Assembly: GCF_000342005.1 (NCBI RefSeq)
Contig: NZ_AOHO01000055.1
Location: 179,329 to 243,328, forward strand
DNA: 64,000 nt
From: Amycolatopsis decaplanina DSM 44594
GTDB taxonomy: Bacteria; Actinomycetota; Actinomycetes; Mycobacteriales; Pseudonocardiaceae
Reading direction: 5' to 3'
Shown: positions 49,888-58,543 of the stretch, in pieces
How positions within the stretch are numbered: position 1 is the stretch's first letter
How the letters are laid out: every line of letters begins with the position of its first letter
The notes under the pieces: generated by a model
The model's input: only the letters and a program-made list of their open reading frames with translations
Told to the model about the DNA's origin: nothing
Databases searched by the model: none
Made by a program: the position numbers and the translations under genes

Positions 49888-52122
49888 TCAGGCGAGGTCG
49901 AACCGATCGAGCTCCATGACCTTGGTCCAGGCCTTGGCGAAGTCGGCGGCGAACCGCTCGCGCGCGCCCTGGCCCGCGTAGACCTCGGAGAGCGCCCGAA
50001 GCTGGGAGTTCGAGCCGAACACGAGGTCGACTGCGGTGGCCGTCCACTTCACCGCGTCCGTGGCGGCGTCGCGGATCTCGTAGACGTTCTCCTCGGACTC
50101 CGACACCTTCCACCGGGTGCCCGGCGAGAGAAGGTTGGTGAAAAAGTCGTTGGTGAGCACGCCGGGCCGGTCGGTGAGGACGCCGTGCCGGGTGTCGCCG
50201 GTGTTGATCCCGAGCGAGCGCAGGCCGCCGACGAGGACGGTCATCTCCGGCGCGGTCAGGTCGAGCATGTAGGCGCGCTCGACGAGCAGGACCTCCGGCT
50301 GCAGCTTCTCCCCGGGACGCAGGTAGTTGCGGAACCCGTCGGCGCGCGGTTCGAGCAGCGCGAACGACTCGACGTCGGTGTCCTCCTGCGTGGCATCGGT
50401 GCGACCCGGGTGGAACTCCACGGTCACCTCGGTGCCGGCGTCGCGCGCGGCCTTCTCGACGGCGGCGGAGCCCGCCAGCACGATCAGGTCGGCCAGCGAG
50501 ATCTTGGCGCCACCGGCGTCGTTGAACTCGCGCCGGATACCTTCGAGGGTCTCCAGAACGCTCGCGAGCTGCTCGGGCTGGTTGACCTCCCAGTCGCGCT
50601 GGGGTTCCAGGCGGATCCGGGCACCGTTGGCGCCACCGCGCTTGTCGGTGGACCGGAAGCTCGCCGCGGCCGCCCACGCGGTGCCGGCCAGCTGGGCGAC
50701 CGTGAGACCGGACTCGAGCACCTTCGTCTTGAGCGCGGCGATGTCGGCGTCCCCCACGAGTTCGTGGTCGACGTCCGGCACCGGGTCCTGCCACAGCTGC
50801 GGCTCGGGCACCCACGGTCCCAGGAAGCGGCTGACCGGGCCCATGTCGCGATGCAGCAGCTTGTACCAGGCCTTGGCGAACGCGAGGGCGAAGTCGTCCG
50901 GGTTCTCCAGGAAGCGGCGCGAGATCTTCTCGTACTCCGGGTCGACGCGCAGCGCCAAGTCCGTCGTGAGCATGGTCGGCTTGTGCTTCTTGGCCGGGTC
51001 GTGGGCGTCCGGGATGATCGCCTCGGCGTCCTTGGCGACGTACTGCTTGGCGCCGCCGGGGCTCGTGGTGAGCTCCCACTCGTAGCCGAAGAGGATCTCG
51101 AAGAACCGGTTGCTCCACTGCGTCGGCTTGTCGGTCCACGTCACCTCGAGACCGCTGGTGATCGCGTCGGCGCCCTTGCCGCTGCCGTGGCTGCTCAGCC
51201 AGCCGAGACCCTGTGCCTCGATCGGGGCGGCTTCGGGCTCCGGGCCGACGTGGTCGTCGGCGATACCCGCGCCGTGGGTCTTGCCGAAGGTGTGACCACC
51301 GGCGATGAGCGCGACGGTCTCCTCGTCGTTCATCGCCATCCGGGCGAAGGTCTCGCGGATGAAGTGCGCCGCCGCGGCCGGGTCCGCGTTGCCGCGGGGT
51401 CCCTCGGGGTTGACGTAGATGAGGCCCATCTCGGTCGCGCCGACGTCGGGCACCATCTCGGTGTCACTGGCGTAGCGCTCGTCACCCAGCCAGGTGTCTT
51501 CCGGGCCCCAGAAGATCTCCTCGGGCTCCCAGGTGTCCACGCGGCCGAAGCCGAAGCCGAAGGTCTTGAACCCCATCGATTCCAGCGCGACGTTACCGGC
51601 GAGCACGAGGAGGTCCGCCCACGAGATCCGCTGGCCGTACTTCTCCTTGACCGGCCACAGCAGCCGCCGCGCCTTGTCGAGGTTGGCGTTGTCGGGCCAG
51701 CTGTTGAGCGGGGCGAACCGCTGTCCGCCGTCGCCGGCGCCGCCGCGGCCGTCGTGGATGCGGTAGGTGCCCGCGGCGTGCCAGCTCATCCGGATCATCA
51801 GGCCGCCGTAGTGGCCGAAGTCGGCGGGCCACCAATCCTGCGAGGTGGTGAGCACCTCGACGATGTCCTGTTTGAGGGCCTCGACGTCGAGTTTGGCGAA
51901 CTCCTCGGCATAGCTGAAGTCCTCGCCGAGCGGATTGGATTTCGACGAGTGGGCGTGCAGCACCGACAGATCGAGCTGGTTGGGCCACCAGTCCTTGTTG
52001 GTGCGGGGGCGGCCTCCCGACTTCGGTGTCGGCGAGTCGATCGCCGGGTTCTCGCTCTCGCTTCCGTGCGCGGTCACGGAGTCGTGGGCCACCGGGCAGC
52101 CCTTCTCCGGGGTGTCACTCAA
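49888..52122 (-). CDS. katG: Catalase-peroxidase KatG
   Basis: Bifunctional heme catalase-peroxidase, 744 residues, the family length. Distal-site R111, W114 and H115 (RMSWHAAGTYR) and proximal H277 (GGHTFGKTHGAG) are present. The Met-Tyr-Trp crosslink residues are W114, Y236 and M262. A second, degenerate peroxidase domain follows. furA lies 28 nt upstream on the same strand, the usual redox-controlled furA-katG pair. Confidence 0.98.
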   Translation of the reverse strand: MSDTPEKGCPVAHDSVTAHGSESENPAIDSPTPKSGGRPRTNKDWWPNQLDLSVLHAHSSKSNPLGEDFSYAEEFAKLDVEALKQDIVEVLTTSQDWWPADFGHYGGLMIRMSWHAAGTYRIHDGRGGAGDGGQRFAPLNSWPDNANLDKARRLLWPVKEKYGQRISWADLLVLAGNVALESMGFKTFGFGFGRVDTWEPEEIFWGPEDTWLGDERYASDTEMVPDVGATEMGLIYVNPEGPRGNADPAAAAHFIRETFARMAMNDEETVALIAGGHTFGKTHGAGIADDHVGPEPEAAPIEAQGLGWLSSHGSGKGADAITSGLEVTWTDKPTQWSNRFFEILFGYEWELTTSPGGAKQYVAKDAEAIIPDAHDPAKKHKPTMLTTDLALRVDPEYEKISRRFLENPDDFALAFAKAWYKLLHRDMGPVSRFLGPWVPEPQLWQDPVPDVDHELVGDADIAALKTKVLESGLTVAQLAGTAWAAAASFRSTDKRGGANGARIRLEPQRDWEVNQPEQLASVLETLEGIRREFNDAGGAKISLADLIVLAGSAAVEKAARDAGTEVTVEFHPGRTDATQEDTDVESFALLEPRADGFRNYLRPGEKLQPEVLLVERAYMLDLTAPEMTVLVGGLRSLGINTGDTRHGVLTDRPGVLTNDFFTNLLSPGTRWKVSESEENVYEIRDAATDAVKWTATAVDLVFGSNSQLRALSEVYAGQGARERFAADFAKAWTKVMELDRFDLA

Positions 52123-52150
52123 TTTCTTTCCTTCCGGGCAGACGAATTCA

Positions 52151-52573
52151 TCACTGGACGGGTTCGGCCGCGCAGCCGGGGCAGAGACCCCAGTAGACGA
52201 CCTCCGCCTCGTCGATCACGAAACCGTGATCGCCGGAGGCGGTGAGACAAGGGGCATGGCCGACGGCGCAATCGACGTCCGCGATCGCACCGCAGGAACG
52301 GCACACGACATGGTGATGGTTGTCCCCCACGCGGGTCTCGTAGCGGGCGAGCGCCCCGGCGGGCTGGATACGCCGGATAAGACCGGTTTCGGTGAGCGCC
52401 CGCAGCACGTCGTAGACCGCCTGGTGGGAGACCGTGGGAAGGTCGGCCCGCACCAGCGCTATCACCGTTTCGGTGTCGACGTGCGGATGATCGCGCAGCG
52501 CCGCGAGCACGGCCAGCCGGGGCCGAGTCACGCGCAGCGAGACCGCCCGCAGCTGTGCCTCGAAGTCGGACAT
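52151..52573 (-). CDS. furA: Fur-family regulator FurA (CatR-like)
   Basis: 140 residues from ATG 52573. A winged helix (RVTRPRLAVLAALRDHPHVDTETV, TVSHQAVYDVLRALTETGLIRR) precedes the dimerisation domain with HHHVVCRSCGAI and LCPGC, giving the two CxxC zinc sites. Adjacent to katG, it probably represses the furA-katG operon until oxidised. GTG 52576 is an alternative start. Confidence 0.95.
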   Translation of the reverse strand: MSDFEAQLRAVSLRVTRPRLAVLAALRDHPHVDTETVIALVRADLPTVSHQAVYDVLRALTETGLIRRIQPAGALARYETRVGDNHHHVVCRSCGAIADVDCAVGHAPCLTASGDHGFVIDEAEVVYWGLCPGCAAEPVQ

Positions 52574-52581
52574 CACCAAGG

Positions 52582-52610
52582 ACGATAAGAGCCTCTCTGG
52601 AGCCGGTCAA
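52582..52610 (-). promoter_or_regulatory. furA-katG promoter, probably leaderless
   Basis: On the minus strand TTGACC (52605-52610), 17 bp, TATCGT (52582-52587), then 8 bp to the ATG at 52573. The predicted transcription start is at or just before the start codon and no Shine-Dalgarno is present. Confidence 0.55.
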
Positions 52611-52697
52611 ATCAAGTCCCCGGGGAGTGACGGCGGTTTCGAGCGGGGCCGGTCCGGGTAGCCGGTGACCGAGCCATGACTTGCGTGAGGTGAGTTC

Positions 52698-53663
52698 ATG
52701 ACAACGACCGGAAAAGACGAGTCGCGGGACCACGTCATCGGCACCGAGGACGTCGAGTGCCTCGAGAACGCCGTCGATGTCCTGCGCGCACTGGATTACC
52801 GGCAGGGCGGCGCCTTTTCCCGGGACGCGGTGCACGTCGTGAAGAAGGCCGGCCTTCTGCTCAATTGGGGCACGGTGTCCGGCGCGCTCCGGTCACGGCT
52901 GCTGACCGTGCTCGCCGACCTGCACAATCTGCTCGGCTGGACGGAATTCGACATCGGCCGCCCGATTCCGGCGCGAATCCGGTTCGACCGCGCGCTCGCT
53001 CTCGCCACCGAAGCGGAGAACGACAATCTCGTGGCCAACATCTGTTACCGCCTCGGCAGGCTGGCGCTGCACGATGACGACGTCGAGGGCGGGCTGAGTC
53101 ACCTTCGCCGGGGGCAGGCCGCCGCTCGCCGGTCCGGTTCACGGCGGGCACAGGCGATCCTGACGGTCAACGAGGCTTGGGCACTGGCCAAGGCCGGTGA
53201 CGAGGGCGCCGCGCTCGCGAGCCTCGCGGGGGCGGAGTTTCAGTTCGGGAGTGCGGACACCTGGACGGCCGCGCGCCCCTGGGAAGCCTTCTTCGGCACC
53301 ACGGACATGGCCGCGATGCGAGGGACCGTCCTGACCGAACTGGCCCGGACGGTCACCCCTCGGCACAGCCACGAGGCGATCGCGCTGCTACGCGACGCCG
53401 TCGACGGCTACGGCGCGGAAATGTCCCGCAGCCTGGCGCTCACCCTGATCATGCTCGCTCAGAACCACGCGCTCCAAGGCGATTTCGACGAAGCCGTCCG
53501 TACCGGTACCGAGGCGGTGGACCTCGCACGCGGGCTCGGTTCCACCCGGACCAAGGACCGCCTCGCGCCGTTGGCGGCACTTCTGCGCGGACGCGCGGCC
53601 GACCCCGCCTCCCGCGACCTGCTCGACCGGATCGACGGCTATCGCGCCGAACCGGGCCCGTGA
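52698..53663 (+). CDS. TPR-repeat protein of regulator type, no DNA-binding domain
   Basis: 321 residues, all helical, with several TPR-like pairs (LADLHNLLGWTEFDIGRPIPARIRFDRALALATEA, VANICYRLGRLALHDDDVEGGLSHLRRGQAAAR, LALTLIMLAQNHALQGDFDEAVRTGTEAVDLARG). The layout matches the C-terminal half of actinobacterial XRE/TPR regulators, but no HTH is found. Function unknown. It overlaps the MATE gene tail-to-tail by 25 bp. Confidence 0.82.
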   Translation: MTTTGKDESRDHVIGTEDVECLENAVDVLRALDYRQGGAFSRDAVHVVKKAGLLLNWGTVSGALRSRLLTVLADLHNLLGWTEFDIGRPIPARIRFDRALALATEAENDNLVANICYRLGRLALHDDDVEGGLSHLRRGQAAARRSGSRRAQAILTVNEAWALAKAGDEGAALASLAGAEFQFGSADTWTAARPWEAFFGTTDMAAMRGTVLTELARTVTPRHSHEAIALLRDAVDGYGAEMSRSLALTLIMLAQNHALQGDFDEAVRTGTEAVDLARGLGSTRTKDRLAPLAALLRGRAADPASRDLLDRIDGYRAEPGP

Positions 53664-55021
53664 CCGGCGAAACGCCGTCCGAGCAGGACCGCGGTCGCCG
53701 CGAAACCGAGGCACAGACCGGTCCAGACACCCCAGCCGCCCCAAGCGAACACGTAGGCGCACAAGAACATGGCCGGCACGCCGACCGCCCAGTATCCGAC
53801 GAGGGTGCAGCGGAGCCCGGAAACGGTGTCTCCGAGCCCGCGCAGCAAGCCGACGAGGATGTTCTGCGTTCCCTTGCTGTACTGCTGCGCGATGGCGAAC
53901 ACCAACAGGGCCGACGCGGTGCCGAGCACCACGGGGTCGGCCTCGTCGTGCAGGAAAGGCCACAACAGCACCTGTGGTACCACCAGATACGCCAGGCTCA
54001 CCACCGCCATGAAGGACCAGGAAAGGGTGAGCGCCTGACGGGCGATCACCGGCGCCCGCCACCGTTCGCCGTGGGCGACCGCGCGACTGACCACGATGGA
54101 CGATCCCTGCGACAGCCCGATGTTGGCCTGGTAGACGATGTAGGCGAGCTGGTTCGCGACGTTCGACGCGGCGAGCATCGCCGGGCCGAAAGCACCCATC
54201 AGCATCGTCGCGATCGAGGTGATCGCGGCTTCCGACCCGTAGGTGAAACAGATCGGTGTCCCGTGCCGGACGATGCGCCGGACCACCGCCGGATCCGCGC
54301 GCCAGAGCGCGAGCGACACCATGGGGCGCAGCCGCGGGTCCCGGTGGACGGCCGAGGCGAACACGGCGAGCGTGAAGAACTGGACCAGCGTAGTCGCCAG
54401 GCCGATACCGGCGACGCCCAGCTCGGGCAGACCCGCCCAGCCGTAGACGAACGCGCCGTCGAGAGCGGCGTTGACCGCGATCGACACGCACGTCACGGCG
54501 AGGAGGGAACCCGGACGCCGCAGCCCGACGGCGAACTGGCGCATCACGTTCAGCCACACCATGGGGAACAGCCCACCCGCCAGCGCGAACATCATCGCCC
54601 TGGCGAGCGACACGATCTCCGGCTTCTGGCCGAGCGACGGCAAAGCGGCCGCCAGTCCACAAAGGACCGCCGCGCCGATCGCCGCGGTCAGGGACGCGAC
54701 GAGCAGCGCGGACCGCAGGAGCGACCGGATCTCGTCCCGCGCCCGCTCGTCGAGTTCGCCGGTACCGGTGCGGAGTTCCCCCTCCCCGGCCGCCGTGGCC
54801 ACGAGGTTCCCGACGCCGGTGACCATGCCGACGCACATGGTGCGGATCTGGTTGTAGAGCAGGATCGCCAGCCCGCCCGCCGCCACCGCGGTCACGCCGA
54901 GCAGGCCGAGCATCGCCAGATCGACGCTGGTGAGCGCCACTTGTGCCAGCTGGATTCCCGCGATCGGCGCGGCCAGCGCGACGAGCGCCCGGTATCCGCG
55001 CGTCGCCACCGCCGTGCTCAT
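53639..55021 (-). CDS. aesD: MATE-family exporter, last gene of the aes-like operon
   Basis: 460 residues with about twelve TM helices and the MATE duplication (GYRALVALAAPIAGIQLAQVALTSVDLAMLG at the start, RHGTPICFTYGSEAAITSIATMLMGAFG midway). Its start overlaps the upstream stop by 4 nt (ATGA). As the fourth gene of an OCD/decarboxylase/synthase operon behind a Zur-like site, it most likely exports the zincophore. The aes letter is assigned by operon order and is my inference. Confidence 0.8.
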   Translation of the reverse strand: MSTAVATRGYRALVALAAPIAGIQLAQVALTSVDLAMLGLLGVTAVAAGGLAILLYNQIRTMCVGMVTGVGNLVATAAGEGELRTGTGELDERARDEIRSLLRSALLVASLTAAIGAAVLCGLAAALPSLGQKPEIVSLARAMMFALAGGLFPMVWLNVMRQFAVGLRRPGSLLAVTCVSIAVNAALDGAFVYGWAGLPELGVAGIGLATTLVQFFTLAVFASAVHRDPRLRPMVSLALWRADPAVVRRIVRHGTPICFTYGSEAAITSIATMLMGAFGPAMLAASNVANQLAYIVYQANIGLSQGSSIVVSRAVAHGERWRAPVIARQALTLSWSFMAVVSLAYLVVPQVLLWPFLHDEADPVVLGTASALLVFAIAQQYSKGTQNILVGLLRGLGDTVSGLRCTLVGYWAVGVPAMFLCAYVFAWGGWGVWTGLCLGFAATAVLLGRRFAGHGPGSAR

Positions 55022-56076
55022 ACGCCCACCGCCATCGGCACCCGGCGAACCGTCCTGTCGCGCGCGGCCACTCGCACGGACTCCGCGTAGGTGGTGAACC
55101 AGCGGTCGATCCGGCGGTGGGCCAGTTCGTCGAGCACTCCCCTGGCACGCAGCCATTCGTCGTCGTAGACCGAGTCGAGGTACTTCTCCCCCGCGTCGTT
55201 GCACAGCACCACGACGACGCTTCCGGGCGGATACGAGTAGAGCCGCCGGAGCGCGACATGGATCGCGCCACCGGTGGTCCCGCCCACGAGCACGCCGGTA
55301 CGCCGGGCGACTACGCGGGCCCCGGCGAAGGCGTCGCTGTCGGACACACGGTGAGCTTCGCCGATCATCGACCGGTCCACGTTGTCCCCGATCGGGAACC
55401 CGGCCGGGCTGCCCGCCCCGGTCTGGTGATAGATCCCCGGCGCGCCACCGAAGATGATCGAGCCGACGGGTTCGACCGCGACCGCGTGGGTGCCCGCCCC
55501 CGCCGCGCGCAGGGCGCGGGCCGTGCCGCACAGGGAGCCGCCGGTGCCGATCGCCGCGACGAGCACGTCGACGACACCGAGCTGCTCGACCAGTTCCCGC
55601 GCCAAGCCGGTGTAGCCGTTGCCATTGCCGGGATGGTTGTGCTGATCGGGATGGTAGGCACCGGTTTCCGCGGCGATACGGGCCGCGACCCGCCTCCGCT
55701 GGACGGAGCTGACCCCGCCGTCCGGCGGGCATTCGACGAACACCAGTTCCGCGCCGAGCGCGCGCAGCATCCGGAGCTTTTCGCGGGCGGCGTGGTGGTC
55801 GACCACGGCGGTGAACCGGTAGCCGCGTTCCAGCGCGACCAGCGCGAGCCCGTTCCCGGTGTTGCCGGAGGTGGGCTCGACGATATGCCCGCCGGGCCGC
55901 AGCCGTCCTTCGAGTTCCGCGTCGTCGATCATCTGCCTGGCCATGCGCACCTTGCACGAGCCTGTGGGGTTGAGGTGGTCGAGTTTGAGCAGGAGGCGCG
56001 TGCCGGTGCCGGTGCGCGCGAGCTCCAGCAGCGGCGTGCTCCCGATCAGATCGGACGCGCGCTGGACGATCGTCAT
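55018..56076 (-). CDS. aesC: SbnA-like PLP synthase (cysteine-synthase fold), aes-like operon
   Basis: 352 residues from ATG 56076. Fold-type II PLP enzyme with the lysine motif PTGSCKVRMARQMI near residue 40, the substrate loop EPTSGNTGNGLALV and the phosphate-binding GTGGSLCGTARAL. SbnA joins O-phosphoserine to an amino acid to start L-2,3-diaminopropionate formation in staphyloferrin B synthesis; a homologous step with aspartate is proposed for EDDS. It overlaps both neighbours by 4 nt. Letter assignment follows operon order. Confidence 0.82.
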   Translation of the reverse strand: MTIVQRASDLIGSTPLLELARTGTGTRLLLKLDHLNPTGSCKVRMARQMIDDAELEGRLRPGGHIVEPTSGNTGNGLALVALERGYRFTAVVDHHAAREKLRMLRALGAELVFVECPPDGGVSSVQRRRVAARIAAETGAYHPDQHNHPGNGNGYTGLARELVEQLGVVDVLVAAIGTGGSLCGTARALRAAGAGTHAVAVEPVGSIIFGGAPGIYHQTGAGSPAGFPIGDNVDRSMIGEAHRVSDSDAFAGARVVARRTGVLVGGTTGGAIHVALRRLYSYPPGSVVVVLCNDAGEKYLDSVYDDEWLRARGVLDELAHRRIDRWFTTYAESVRVAARDRTVRRVPMAVGV

Positions 56077-57428
56077 CGGATCTCCTGGATCGGGTAGTCG
56101 GTGTCGACATGCCAGCGATCGCCGTCGACCACCACCTTCGGTGGCAGGGGAAGCTGGTGGAAACCGCTCTCGTTCTTGTCCATCTGGTAGCCGGCCGTGT
56201 TGGGGTACACGAGCAGGTCGCCGGTCCCCGGCCGCGCGGGCAGTTCCACCGCACGCCAGGTCAGCACGTCGTACTCCATGCAACTGGAGCCGGCGACGAT
56301 GGTGCGCACCGGCGTGCCGCCCTGGCTTTCCCGGCACACGAGGAGCGGGTCGGGAAGGAACTCGCTGCCCTTCCACTGTTCGGACAGGCTCATGGACAGG
56401 CCCGCGACCGTGGTGATCAGGTGGTCTTCGGCCGGTTTGCAGCCCAGGACCGGGAACACCGAGAACCCGGCGCCGTCGACCAGGGCCCGGCCCGGTTCGA
56501 GCAGCAGCTCGATCCCGGCCGCGCGCAGGCGCTCCGCGAGCGGTTTACCGGCGATCCCGTGCCGCAGGATCGCGGTCACCATGGCCGCGCCGGTCGGCGC
56601 CTGGTGATACGGGTAGGTCCGGTCCGGGTTACGGCCGGCGTGGAACCAGCCGTCGTGCCTGCCGGACTCGAACCGCGCCCAATCATCGGCGTCCACATAG
56701 GACACGGCGATCCCGCCGCCGATACTGATCTTCGACGCGGGATGCCCGAGCGCGCGGGCGTCGTGGCACAGATCGATCAGGTACGCGGCCAGTTCCGCCC
56801 GCGGCACGGGATCGTAGCCGTCCAGGTGGAACGAGAAACCCCGCAGGACGACCGGGGCGTCCGGCTCGGCGCACCTCCGCACGGCCGCCGCCACCGCGTC
56901 GGGCGCGAAACCGAACCGGCTCTCCGGCGCGGACGGCGGCCGCACCCTCAGCAGCACCTCGGCCGTCTCACCGAGCTCCGCGGCCAGGCGTACGACGCGT
57001 TCCAGTTCGTCGGCCGCGTCCACCGCGAGCAGGCAGTGATGCCGCAGGGCGAGCCAGAGGAGGCCGTCCGGTTTGGCCGCGCCGGTGACCCCGATGGCCT
57101 CCCCGCGCAGACCGTTGCCGAGGGCGTGCACCAGTTCGGGCACGCTCGCGACGTCGACCCCCGTGCCGGGACGGGTGCACTCCCGCAGCCACGCCGCCGC
57201 CTTGTTCGCCTTCTTCCCGTAGTAGACGGTGCCCTCGACGCGCTCGGCCGCGAGCGCCGCGACCATTCCCCCGAGGTTTTCGGCGAAAGTGGCCGGATGG
57301 ACCACGTGGAAGGGGCCGCCGCCCACACCCCGGGCGATCTCCCACAGGGTCCGCGAGGCACGCAATCGGTGCGCCCAGGGACGTTCGAGCGCGGGCAGGG
57401 GCGGGGAGAGGGTGTCGATCAGGTCCAC
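56073..57428 (-). CDS. aesB: PLP-dependent decarboxylase (fold type III, SbnH-like), aes-like operon
   Basis: 451 residues from GTG 57428. It is a diaminopimelate/ornithine-decarboxylase-type TIM barrel with PLP lysine in GTVYYGKKANK (probably K73) and the glycine phosphate loop GGGIAV; the C-terminal beta domain has GSSCMEYDVLTW with the conserved Cys. SbnH decarboxylates a citryl-diaminopropionate intermediate; here the substrate would be an EDDS precursor. Its start overlaps the OCD stop by 10 bp. Letter assignment follows operon order. Confidence 0.82.
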   Translation of the reverse strand: MDLIDTLSPPLPALERPWAHRLRASRTLWEIARGVGGGPFHVVHPATFAENLGGMVAALAAERVEGTVYYGKKANKAAAWLRECTRPGTGVDVASVPELVHALGNGLRGEAIGVTGAAKPDGLLWLALRHHCLLAVDAADELERVVRLAAELGETAEVLLRVRPPSAPESRFGFAPDAVAAAVRRCAEPDAPVVLRGFSFHLDGYDPVPRAELAAYLIDLCHDARALGHPASKISIGGGIAVSYVDADDWARFESGRHDGWFHAGRNPDRTYPYHQAPTGAAMVTAILRHGIAGKPLAERLRAAGIELLLEPGRALVDGAGFSVFPVLGCKPAEDHLITTVAGLSMSLSEQWKGSEFLPDPLLVCRESQGGTPVRTIVAGSSCMEYDVLTWRAVELPARPGTGDLLVYPNTAGYQMDKNESGFHQLPLPPKVVVDGDRWHVDTDYPIQEIR

Positions 57429-58402
57429 AGTGCCACCTCGCGGCCGCGGCCCGCGGCGATGGCGCGGGCGGCCAGCGCGTGCGCCACCGGGATGTCGGTG
57501 ATGATCATGCCGCTGCTGAAGGCGAACACCCGGTCTTCGCCGCCGCGACGGCCCGGCGCTCGACCGGCGAGGATCTCGGGGAGTTCGGCGTCGATCCGGA
57601 ACACGCCGTCCGGACCCGCCATCCGCCGCCCGGTCACCTCGACCTGCGCGCCGCTGGTGGCCACGGTGTAGTCGGCCTCGGCGAGCGTGCCCTCTCCGAC
57701 GCCCTTGCTGGCGACCGAGATCAGCAGTCCGCCCGGCGGCAGCCAGCCGAGGCGGATCTTCGGGTGGGCGGCCCGGCCCGACGCGGCGACCACGATGTCG
57801 GACTCGCGCGCCGCGGCCTCCACGTCGTCGACGAGTTCGACCTCGCGGTCCGGGAACCGCTCCTTCACCGCGGCGACGCTGTCGCGAAGACCGTCGGGAT
57901 GCGTGCCGAACAACCGCAGCCGCTCCAGCTCCGGCAGCGCGGTGAGCAGGTACGGCAGCGTCCGGATCCCCTGCGCGCCGGTGCCGACCATGAGCGCGGA
58001 TCGCGCACCCGGCCGGGCGCAGGAACGCGCGATCAGCGCGGTGCTGGCCGGCGTGCGGGTGGCGCCGACGCGGTGGCAGTCCATGAGCGCGAATGGCAGG
58101 CCGGTGGTGTCGTCGTAGAGGGTGATCGTCGTGTAGTACTTCTCGGCCGACGTGCTGCCCTGCCGGTAGCTCGTCTTGAACGCGGCCTGTTCGAGGGAGC
58201 CGTCGTAGCCGAGCATCGAGTACGCGACGGCGTCCCGCGCGGGATCCGGCATCGGCACCATCAGCTTCGCCGGGTTCCGCGAGGCTCCGGACGCGTAGGC
58301 CAGGTAGCCGTCTTCGACCATGGTGATCGCCTCGTCCGGCGTGAGTTCGAGGGTGTGCAGATCCGTGCGCGTGAGAATGTGCAGCGAGGGGCCGGAGTTC
58401 AT
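57419..58402 (-). CDS. aesA: Ornithine cyclodeaminase/SbnB-like dehydrogenase, first gene of the aes-like operon
   Basis: 327 residues. The OCD/mu-crystallin fold shows the NAD-binding motif LMVGTGAQGIRTLPYL near residue 140 and the substrate-side segments GSLEQAAFKTSYRQGS and TGLPFALMDCHRVGATRTPA. SbnB oxidatively releases diaminopropionate from the SbnA product. It is the first of four tightly overlapping genes; a Zur-box-like site lies 87-101 bp upstream of its start. The operon content equals the Zur-repressed aesA-D operon for [S,S]-EDDS; identity of product is inferred. Confidence 0.83.
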   Translation of the reverse strand: MNSGPSLHILTRTDLHTLELTPDEAITMVEDGYLAYASGASRNPAKLMVPMPDPARDAVAYSMLGYDGSLEQAAFKTSYRQGSTSAEKYYTTITLYDDTTGLPFALMDCHRVGATRTPASTALIARSCARPGARSALMVGTGAQGIRTLPYLLTALPELERLRLFGTHPDGLRDSVAAVKERFPDREVELVDDVEAAARESDIVVAASGRAAHPKIRLGWLPPGGLLISVASKGVGEGTLAEADYTVATSGAQVEVTGRRMAGPDGVFRIDAELPEILAGRAPGRRGGEDRVFAFSSGMIITDIPVAHALAARAIAAGRGREVALWT

Positions 58403-58488
58403 GAACGATCGACCTTTCTGGTGGGCGGGGTGACACGCGCGTCCCGGATCTCGGGAGCGCGATCGGGGAAGGCTCGGGCGCAGCTTAA

Positions 58489-58503
58489 TGAAAATGATTG
58501 TCT
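58489..58503. promoter_or_regulatory. Zur-box-like operator between the aes-like operon and the amidase
   Basis: TGAAAATGATTGTCT matches the actinobacterial Zur consensus TGAAAATGATTTTCA at 13 of 15 positions. Extending it to 58490-58508 also gives 15/19 matches to the E. coli Fur box, so an iron regulator cannot be excluded by sequence alone. Position and operon content favour zinc control. Confidence 0.65.
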
Positions 58504-58543
58504 TTATCGTTCAGTGTGGCACTTGTCACGCTAAGCTGCGGCT

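Noticed and set aside
50185..52245. A 686-codon plus-strand frame opposite katG
   Set aside because: Antisense shadow of a well-conserved gene; the product is low in sequence complexity with no family match.
53639..58402. Staphyloferrin B-type siderophore cluster
   Set aside because: SbnA, SbnB and SbnH-like proteins are present, but NIS synthetases and a citrate synthase are missing and the operator fits Zur better than IdeR.
58490..58508. Classical Fur iron box
   Set aside because: It gives 15/19 to the E. coli Fur box, but actinobacterial iron genes normally use IdeR/DmdR boxes, and the 15-bp Zur consensus matches better. Kept only as an alternative.
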